Source: Porites lobata (Eukaryota; Cnidaria; Anthozoa; Scleractinia; Poritidae). From it: a stretch of 64,000 nt of DNA. The stretch spans positions 1,181,001 through 1,245,000 of the forward strand of contig CALNXK010000099.1 of assembly GCA_942486035.1 (NCBI GenBank), given 5' to 3'. Positions within the stretch are counted from its first letter, which is position 1; every line of letters starts with the position of its first letter. Made by a program: the position numbers and the translations under genes. Below are positions 59,601-64,000 of the stretch, in pieces. Below the pieces are notes generated by a model that had not been told where the DNA came from, searched no databases, and saw only the letters and a program-made list of their open reading frames with translations.

Positions 59601-62330
59601 CCTAAAGACCTCCCACAGCGATTTAGCTAGCCAGATTAACATCGAAGGATTCTCAGAACTGCCTTTCATAGAGCAAGCCAATGCCATCAACTGCAATGCT
59701 AATTAGTATGTTGCACAGCTGGTCCTTGGGTACGGATGGAAACGGAGCCACCGTAGGAACATTATTATTGGACTACCGTAAAGCGATTGATTTGATAGAT
59801 CATAGTATACTCGTTAGAAAGTTGCGCAACCAGTGTAAATTACCAGATAGCATTATCAACTGGATTATAGATTTTTTATCGGACAGATCCCAGCGGATTA
59901 AAGTTGGATCAGAATGTTTTTCTGAATGGGGCCCAGTCCCCGCCGGCGTACCACAGGGTACCAAACTAGGCCCTTGGTTGTTCGTCCTAATGATTAACGA
60001 CCTTGATACGAACGCACAGCAAGGAAACATGTGGACGACACCACGGTGTCTGAGGTAGTAGTAAACGACGGAGAAAGTCACGTGCAAGCAATTATAGCTA
60101 ACAGAGTAATTGAGTGGTCCAACTAAACGCCGATAAGTGCAAAGAACTCAGGATCTCCTTTGCTAAAGAGCAAACAGTCTTTGATCCCGTCATCATAGAA
60201 GGAAAGGAGGTAGAGTTAGTCACTACTACAAAGCTACTAGGCCTTACAATAGCGAGCGAACCAAAAAGGCTAGCAAGAGACTCTGTTTCCTAACTCAGCT
60301 GTTCTACGTATTTCGTGCGTGAGACCTGTTATTGATTATACAGCACCTGTTTTTTTCAACGGTCTCCCCCAATACTTGACGAAAGAGCTGGTACGGCTCG
60401 AGAAAAGAGCAATATCAATAATAACCTAAGGAAAGTGCAATTCGGCATTAGAGGTGGGGTTAACACCCATTTTGGAGCATTATTACGTACGATGTAGCAG
60501 GCTTTTTGATAACATTGTCAGTGATCCAAACCATGAATTGAAGGTGCTCCTTCCACCAGACTATGACAACTCACGCTATAACCTAAGACGACAGCGCCTT
60601 TTTAATATGCCAAAGCTTTGCACGAACAGTTTTAATAAACTATCTATCTATCTATCTATCTATCTATCCATCTATCGAAGACTTTCAAACGTCGTCGAAA
60701 ATGCCCGAAGATGTTTCAACGACCTTTGAGCACTTCTGAAGCCATTTCATTGGCGACGTTTTAGCGTGTTGAGATAAAGTTAAGCGCCTTTTTGGAATAT
60801 TTTCGGGAATATTTAATTCATTTTTTGTTATTAACCATGTGTTAAAGAACTATTCGTTCAGATTTGTGAATCAGCCATAAGAAATTGTCCTTGATTCGTG
60901 AGATCGATGTCTTGAGTCTGCAGGCGTGAGACTAGTCTGAAATATAACCCATCTCTTCGCCTCAACCCCTCAATAGGTGGCAAGGCGAGAGAGAGACGCT
61001 TGCAGTCCGTAGTTGGGTGGGGCAAAGAGACGGATGCAGGAGCCCATGGGCTCCTGAAGGATGACATTTCAGACTAACGTGAGACTCACGCATATTAAAA
61101 TGGGTGAGGGGTCGCACGCAGATGATGTGCGGCCTTTCACCCATTAAAACACACTGCCAGCAGAGCCCTTTTCAGTTCGCCAGCTCGATTTTGGCGCTGC
61201 ATAAATTGAGTAAGATCTTTGTTGAGCATGCAGGGCTAATAGCAAGGATATAGTTTCGACCCAGGCCTAACAGCCGTGCCCTTGCTACAGAGGGATCGGT
61301 TATGACCATCGGTTTATCAATAAACAGATGCTCGCACTTGAAGAAACAAGTTTGACGAGAGAAAGCAAGATTGACTAGTCCACGAAGTTTGGTCTGCGGC
61401 GGCCTCGAAGGTTTCACGTGATTCAGGCAGAGCCTCCTTCTCCCCTCCTTCAGAAGAAGAAGAAAACAAATGGAGTCTCTGCTCGCAAGGTGCCCTAACT
61501 TTCTTCACTTTAAAAAATATTTTTTTAAAAAATAGCTCTTTCGGTGTTTCGTTCGTGGTTTCGCTGTTTCGTGGTTTAGTAATATCTTTTCTTATTGACG
61601 GTAACTAGAACGTCAAAAAAGCAATAGGCATAAAAGCAAAACAACTACGCTTTTTTGTACATATCTTTGCTGTCAGAGCGTGAAATTGAGTTATTTGCGT
61701 TTTAAAGAAGGCCGCGGAATATTTTTCTTTCTGAACTTGGATATGGCTCTGACGAATTCAAGAGCAAGAGAGTTCGTCTATATTTTACAAAGTAAGTGAA
61801 TTGTAATAATCGTGAAGAAGTTTGGAAAAACGCTAATTCACTTTTTCAGTGGACGCGTTTTCGCCGCCGTCACCGCCCTCGAGTTTTAAGGTTCTTTTCG
61901 TTTCCCCGATAGTGCTGGAAAATGAGTGGAAGAGAAAACTTCCGTTTTTTTCTACGTCGCGTTAACCCTATTCAGCCCCTCATCAAAAATATGCCCAGAT
62001 GTTGGAAATAATGATACATTATAATTCTGACGGTGTAATTTTGGTGGCGGTATCGTAAGCAGTTTTGAAATTAAAGAGGAGGGCCCCCGAAGCCTTCCCG
62101 GGTCGCAGGAACCATAAAAGAAGCGTGGTCTTACTGAATATAATAGAGTTAATTTTGCCTCACATGGGAAAGACAAAAGATAACTGATTATTTTCTGTTA
62201 TCTACACAGGTCCGTTTGTGGGCTCCCCCGTCGCAGATCTCCCAGGGTTCTTACGCGTTGGACATCGCTGCAAAGACTCTTTCAAATTATGAGAAATTCT
62301 TCAAGATACCGTTTCCTCTTCCAAAGGAAG
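47694..62330 (+). CDS. M1 zinc aminopeptidase, ERAP-like (gene 3, 3' partial)
   Basis: First four exons: 47694-48271, 51275-51422, 57290-57415, 62210-62330; the frame leaves exon 4 in phase 1, as in gene 2, and the gene continues past the window (no GAMEN or HEXXH exon was found in 62331-64000). Start Met chosen because the protein aligns from residue 1 with gene 2. Residues about 11-24 are hydrophobic (signal peptide or anchor). Exon 1 encodes the N-terminal beta domain (RLPQTLFPLNYNIRLDTDLK), exon 2 the ARRAFPCFDEPAMKATF segment, exon 3 the KMSTYLVAFVVSDF segment, exon 4 IRLWAPPSQI-like sequence to FPLPKE. Compared with gene 2, exon 1 has small indels, and exon 2 has lost the Thr/Asp of FEPTDAR (FEPIFAR), whereas exons 3 and 4 are almost identical. 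Its active-site status cannot be judged from this window. Confidence 0.88.
49156..49317. mobile_element. MITE with GGGCGCGATCCATTC termini (copy 2)
   Basis: Perfect terminal inverted repeats GGGCGCGATCCATTCAACC / GGTTGAATGGATCGCGCCC. Inserted into the terminus of the next element: TAGACCTT before it and CTTGTCACGG after it rejoin as one AGACCTTGTCACGG terminus with a 3-4 bp CTT/CCTT duplication. Same family and same target as 28016-28167. Confidence 0.85.
49318..49800. mobile_element. inverted-repeat element, CTTGTCACGGTTTTCGACGCC arms
   Basis: CTTGTCACGGTTTTCGACGC continuing CATCTTGACGAGTAGGCAAA at the left is inverted at the right, ending CGAAAACCGTGACAAGGTCT (to about 49802). Long arms (over 150 bp) with moderate divergence. 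Its left tip is split off by the 49156-49317 insertion. Confidence 0.8.
51799..51852 (+). repeat. CCA-rich simple repeat
   Basis: CACCACCACCACTACTAACA followed by CCATCACCACCACCACTTCC. Intron 2 of gene 3. Confidence 0.8.
52039..52132. repeat. palindromic repeat head, split by a Tigger-like MITE
   Basis: TATTCCTCGAGCCCGAAGGG with CTGAATCAATAGCCCAT pairs with ATGGGCTATTGACTCAGAGG and GGGCGAGAGGAATA. The sequence resumes after 52609 as ATTGTTTTAGTAAAATCC, so the next element inserted at its TA. Confidence 0.65.
52131..52609. mobile_element. Tigger-like MITE, TACCGTATTCACCCGCGGAT termini
   Basis: Left TACCGTATTCACCCGCGGAT then AGGCCGCAC, inverted at the right end (GTGCGGCCTATCCGCGGGTA then AATACGGTA). 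An internal copy of the terminal motif lies near each end. TA target. No transposase. Confidence 0.85.
53037..53267 (+). repeat. left terminal inverted repeat of the Polinton-like element
   Basis: 231 bp, matching the right arm almost base for base outside one extra block of about 37 bp. The extra block and the following sequence share AATAAATTA...GTCG...GACG, so loss in the other arm by recombination between short direct repeats is plausible. Confidence 0.8.
53625..53969 (-). pseudogene. C-terminal open segment after the ATPase frame
   Basis: This segment is open in the same frame as the ATPase, directly after its TAA (53970-53972). The first Met is only at 53855, but the residues before it (PFPFDAVWSEAAYPVVQNY) look like ordinary coding sequence. 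The Met-initiated part has aromatic-rich SYSYGNYWPVKIRHYC and ends at 53625. It may be the C-terminal part of the same ancestral protein or a separate small gene; no family recognised. Confidence 0.4.
53970..54884 (-). pseudogene. A32/FtsK-like packaging ATPase frame (broken)
   Basis: Related enzymes pump viral or Polinton genomes into capsids. An open frame runs from just after a TGA (54885-54887) to TAA (53970-53972). A basic linker (RKRRRP, possible nuclear signal) precedes the ATPase core, whose Met-less start near 54701 is a TTG. P-loop RPSQSGKT, where the first Gly of the Walker A motif is Arg (codon CGA); Walker B NVIIFDD; downstream LLLQN; then FRSPSDRKQI, as in Polinton/adintovirus-type ATPases. 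No in-frame ATG precedes the P-loop within a few residues except the Met of PDFMFRHK. The broken Walker A and flanking stops suggest a decayed gene. Confidence 0.6.
54885..55001 (-). CDS. small C2H2-type zinc-finger open frame
   Basis: ATG at 54999-55001, 38 codons, TGA at 54885-54887. It contains CPLCGKPGVSNLSSHLEIVH, a Cys2-His2 finger. It is in frame with the ATPase segment that follows the TGA, so it is probably the N-terminal part of one ancestral protein, cut off by a nonsense change (the codon could have been CGA). A TATA-like ACTATATAT lies about 40 bp upstream on the minus strand. Confidence 0.5.
   Translation of the reverse strand: MTRTFPRICPLCGKPGVSNLSSHLEIVHDLTGPRQTRL
55040..55048 (-). 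promoter_or_regulatory. TATA-like box of the leftward unit
   Basis: On the minus strand ACTATATAT precedes the ATG (55001) by about 40 nt. It faces away from the rightward TATA box at 55360, giving a divergent promoter pair. Confidence 0.45.
55082..55316 (+). repeat. 12-bp minisatellite between divergent genes
   Basis: About 19-20 units of GGGTACAG(G/T)A(G/A)G. Because 12 is a multiple of three, all minus-strand frames look open (VPLLYPSCTPT-like translations); these are artefacts. It lies between the two TATA boxes of the Polinton-like element. Confidence 0.9.
55360..55367 (+). promoter_or_regulatory. TATA box of the rightward unit
   Basis: TATAAAAG, followed 31 nt later by an initiator-like TTCAGT (A at 55391). 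The spacing is that of a classical TATA-Inr core promoter. The first ATG after it is at 55426. Confidence 0.65.
55426..55935 (+). CDS. acidic-N-terminus protein of unknown function in the Polinton-like element
   Basis: 169 residues, intronless. Start chosen at 55426 because a TATA-Inr promoter places transcription start near 55391, inside the longer upstream frame (which opens at 55330). The N-terminal third is acidic and Ser/Glu-rich (EDDDDDIESSQESEQSS, then SSGEEEEEHVDPWSR). The rest is predicted helical: EAQLEALINEYEQNGDSPEV, LLPVYRKELRKVFLEFLEWM, then TRQDLKDTEGYDWPESTELA and KRKFLLNRLF near the end. No transmembrane segment. It is intact, unlike the leftward frame. I do not recognise a characterised family; the acidic domain could contact histones or basic proteins (inference only). 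Confidence 0.65.
   Translation: MFSNYNHFVQKGYGHFEDDDDDIESSQESEQSSQSSQSSEEMDSSGEEEEEHVDPWSRIQNEVCNRQEAQLEALINEYEQNGDSPEVARIKAENALLPVYRKELRKVFLEFLEWMHAMKKDPTFRKVMETRQDLKDTEGYDWPESTELAIDKRKFLLNRLFVKQTVPED
55990..55995 (+). terminator. poly(A) signal of the rightward unit
   Basis: AATAAA about 55 nt after the stop of the acidic-protein gene, supporting it as a compact, self-contained gene. Confidence 0.65.
56434..56627 (-). repeat. right terminal inverted repeat of the Polinton-like element
   Basis: 194 bp; ends CGGTCCCTCCTATACTACT and is followed by TTTAGA. Near-identical to the left arm apart from the missing 37-bp block. Confidence 0.8.
58561..58627. repeat. 67-bp near-perfect palindrome
   Basis: TAGTCTCCCTCGCAGCCG at the left faces CGGCTGTGAGGGAGACTA at the right. 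The arms (33 bp, one mismatch seen) meet around a single central base in GTCACCGTGAC. Confidence 0.85.
59217..60676 (+). pseudogene. non-LTR retrotransposon (CR1/L2/Jockey-like) fragment
   Basis: The EN-RT linker (ADVPWINEGLKSLIMKRQ), then RT motifs LLLDYRKAIDLIDHSILV and PAGVPQGTKLGPWLFVLMIN. The active-site YxDD position reads HVDD in a shifted frame near 60028, followed by DNSRYNLRRQRLF near the end and a (TATC)n tail at 60641-60676, typical of such 3' ends. Several stops and frameshifts: inactive. In intron 3 of gene 3, same strand. Confidence 0.75.
60641..60676 (+). repeat. (TATC)n microsatellite, 3' tail of the non-LTR copy
   Basis: About nine TATC units directly after the last recognisable retroelement coding sequence. 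Confidence 0.85.
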
Positions 62331-62492
62331 GTAACCAACTGACGTCAGCGTTCAATTATATTAGCAATCAGTGTCTGCTCCTCGCTAATTTCAGAATACT
62401 AAATTTAGCTGCTAGTGCACCTAATAGGCTAAAGAGTGCTGCCTTGGTGTCAAGAAACAAGTTGATTGAAAATCCTGTATTCTAACAAGACT

Positions 62493-62879
62493 TAGGTCCA
62501 GTTCAAACGTCGTGCTTCTGCGGTGCCGAACTTAATTGTAATTTGGTTCGACTGTAGCACGGCAGGAAAACAACTTTGATTCAGACGTCGTACCAGAGTC
62601 GAACCAAATTCAGGATTTACTGATGCTTCGTAACAATTCTTCTCCCATCTCCCCGTGGGAACGCAATCTCGCCAAAATACATTAACATAATTTATGAATT
62701 TTGTTTAGCGCGGCAGAAGCACGACGTTTGAATCGCTGCCGTGCCAGAGCCGTGTCGAACTTAATTGCTACTTAATTCAAAAATTTGATTCAGACGCCGT
62801 GCTTCTGGCGTGCTTTTGTCGAACTTAATTCCTGAATTTAGTTCGGCACGGTAGAAGCACGACGTCTGAACTGGGCCTT
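62493..62879. mobile_element. inverted-repeat MITE, CGTCGTGCTTCTG family
   Basis: AGGTCCAGTTCAAACGTCGT at the left matches inverted GACGTCTGAACTGGGCCTT at the right. Multiple internal GTGCTTCTGCCGTGC-type repeats in both orientations. The same family lies at 13830-13965. Confidence 0.7.
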
Positions 62880-63059
62880 GTACCTGTAACGTATTGTGTC
62901 GTTCCGTAAGGCGTAAGAACAGATCGTGCTTCAAAAATTTAACAGACCTTTTATTCTGCCAACGAAATACACAAAAGCATGTGACAACCACTGCAAGAGT
63001 GTGATGCAAGTGCACGTGGTATGACGTCATACACCACAATACCTAACAAGGTACCGTAC

Positions 63060-63360
63060 AATTCTGAAAATAAGCCCCGGGGCGTATATTTTTCAAAGGC
63101 CCTTTTTGAGGGGCTTATTTTTGGAGGGGCTTTTATTCGGAGGGAAATTTGCGTTTCAAAATCGATTGGGCTAGCCTTATAGTTGGAAGTAAATTTACCG
63201 TTTTTGCTTTGTTTTACTTCGTATTTGAGGGCAATTTCCAAGTACAAGCCCCCGGGTGGCTTATATTTGGAGGGGCGATTTAACAGAGGGTTTTTTGCGT
63301 TATGAGTTTGGAGGGCTTATATTTGTTGCGGCTTATCTTCGAAATTTTACGCTATATAAA
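63060..63360. repeat. dispersed repeat with AGGGGCTTATWTTTGGAGG motifs
   Basis: GAGGGGCTTATTTTTGGAGG, TGGCTTATATTTGGAGGGGC and similar motifs recur within 300 bp. Non-coding, in intron 4 of gene 3. The remaining sequence to the window end shows no exon I could recognise. Confidence 0.5.
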
Positions 63361-64000
63361 GGCAATTGGCGCGCAAGGAATCGTGTTAAAAATCCGTTGC
63401 ATTGTGGTTAAAAAAATCCAGATACATCGTGGGTAGAAATCAAAACTTTTTCTTCGCTTCACGCTCGCTCTCGCGGCAACAACAGGGCGTAAACCTAATA
63501 AAAGGTTTAACGCCTCCAAAAAGTACTTTTAAAGCGCGTATTATTACGTTTTGCTCTTTATTTAATACCTAAGATATTTCAAATAGATTTAGTTTCCATG
63601 CTAGTAACCTCTCCATCTCGATGTCGACTGAAGCGAGCCCTGCACCTCGCTTTCGCGTATCCTTAACGGTGTCGCGCGTTTCATGATATCCCCCAAAATT
63701 GGATTGTGGAAACTAAATTTAGACTTCGACAGCTATGCTTTGAGTTCCCTAAAAGTGCTGTGTGCTTTACAGTACTAAAAACACTTGTTTCGTAAGTTCA
63801 CGCGACATGGAAGGAAGTAGAGCCCCCCACACAGCTAGCGCTAGGGCTTTGTCACCCGTTCTTTCGAAGAAAGAATTAACGCATTTCGAAATGCTCAAAA
63901 CGTCTGCGTGGGAGGGTGAAAAAGGCAAGACATGCGTTAGTAACTTTATTGGTGGCCAGCCATGAATATCCTGTCGTGTCGATTCCTATTAGTAGGGTAT

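Larger units (their letters stand above)
57668..61583. repeat. inverted pair of CCACGAAA/CACCGAAA-rich termini, 3.9 kb apart
   Basis: ATTACTATACCACGAAATAG with repeated ACACCGAAA motifs at 57668-57740. An inverted match lies at about 61540-61583 (TTTCGCTGTTTCGTGGTTTA then GTAAT). The interval encloses the non-LTR fragment. Could be one composite element in intron 3 of gene 3 or two opposing copies. Confidence 0.4.

Noticed and set aside
62331..64000. Search for the GAMEN/HEXXH exon of gene 3
   Set aside because: No sequence encoding GAMEN, GAEEN or HELAHQ with proper splice sites was found. The exon must lie beyond the window.

Overview
The window is eukaryotic, AT-rich and intron-rich. It carries a tandem array of three same-strand genes for M1-family zinc aminopeptidases (ERAP / leucyl-cystinyl aminopeptidase type). 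The introns and spacers are packed with fold-back MITEs, Tigger-like (TA-target) elements, tRNA-derived SINEs, Penelope-like and non-LTR retroelement debris, and one 3.6-kb Polinton-like element. Exon style and the dispersed repeats suggest a cnidarian, most likely an anthozoan such as a stony coral. That is an inference; no species can be named from the sequence alone.

Layout. Gene 1 (exons from 1219 to 17097, 5' part lies before the window) has two tandem versions of the active-site exon (GAMEN + HEXXH) at 1219-1373 and 3383-3537. They have the same length and phase and cannot be joined to each other without a stop. 17098-22567 is a repeat-rich spacer. Gene 2 (22568-42538) is complete: 18 exons, 934 codons before the stop, N-terminal hydrophobic segment, zinc site HELAH-X18-E intact, but the GAMEN exopeptidase motif reads GAEEN. 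42539-47693 is a second spacer with Penelope endonuclease debris, a SINE and a near-perfect 115-bp hairpin. Gene 3 (47694 to beyond the window) shows its first four exons, up to 62330; it is a close paralogue of gene 2.

Intron 2 of gene 3 holds the most unusual object: 53037-56627, with about 0.2-kb terminal inverted repeats starting AGTAGTATAGG and a perfect 6-bp target duplication (TTTAGA). It has two divergent transcription units: a leftward A32/FtsK-type packaging-ATPase frame with an upstream zinc finger, broken by two in-frame stops, and a rightward acidic 169-residue protein of unknown function. Between them lie a 12-bp minisatellite and two TATA boxes. It looks like a miniature, non-autonomous Polinton/Maverick-like or virus-derived element.

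How the genes work together. All three peptidases should be secretory-pathway or surface enzymes trimming N-terminal residues from peptides. Exon lengths and intron phases of genes 1 and 2 correspond one-to-one over the shared region, so the array arose by tandem duplication. The active-site exon has then diverged in two ways: exon duplication in gene 1 and a GAMEN change in gene 2.
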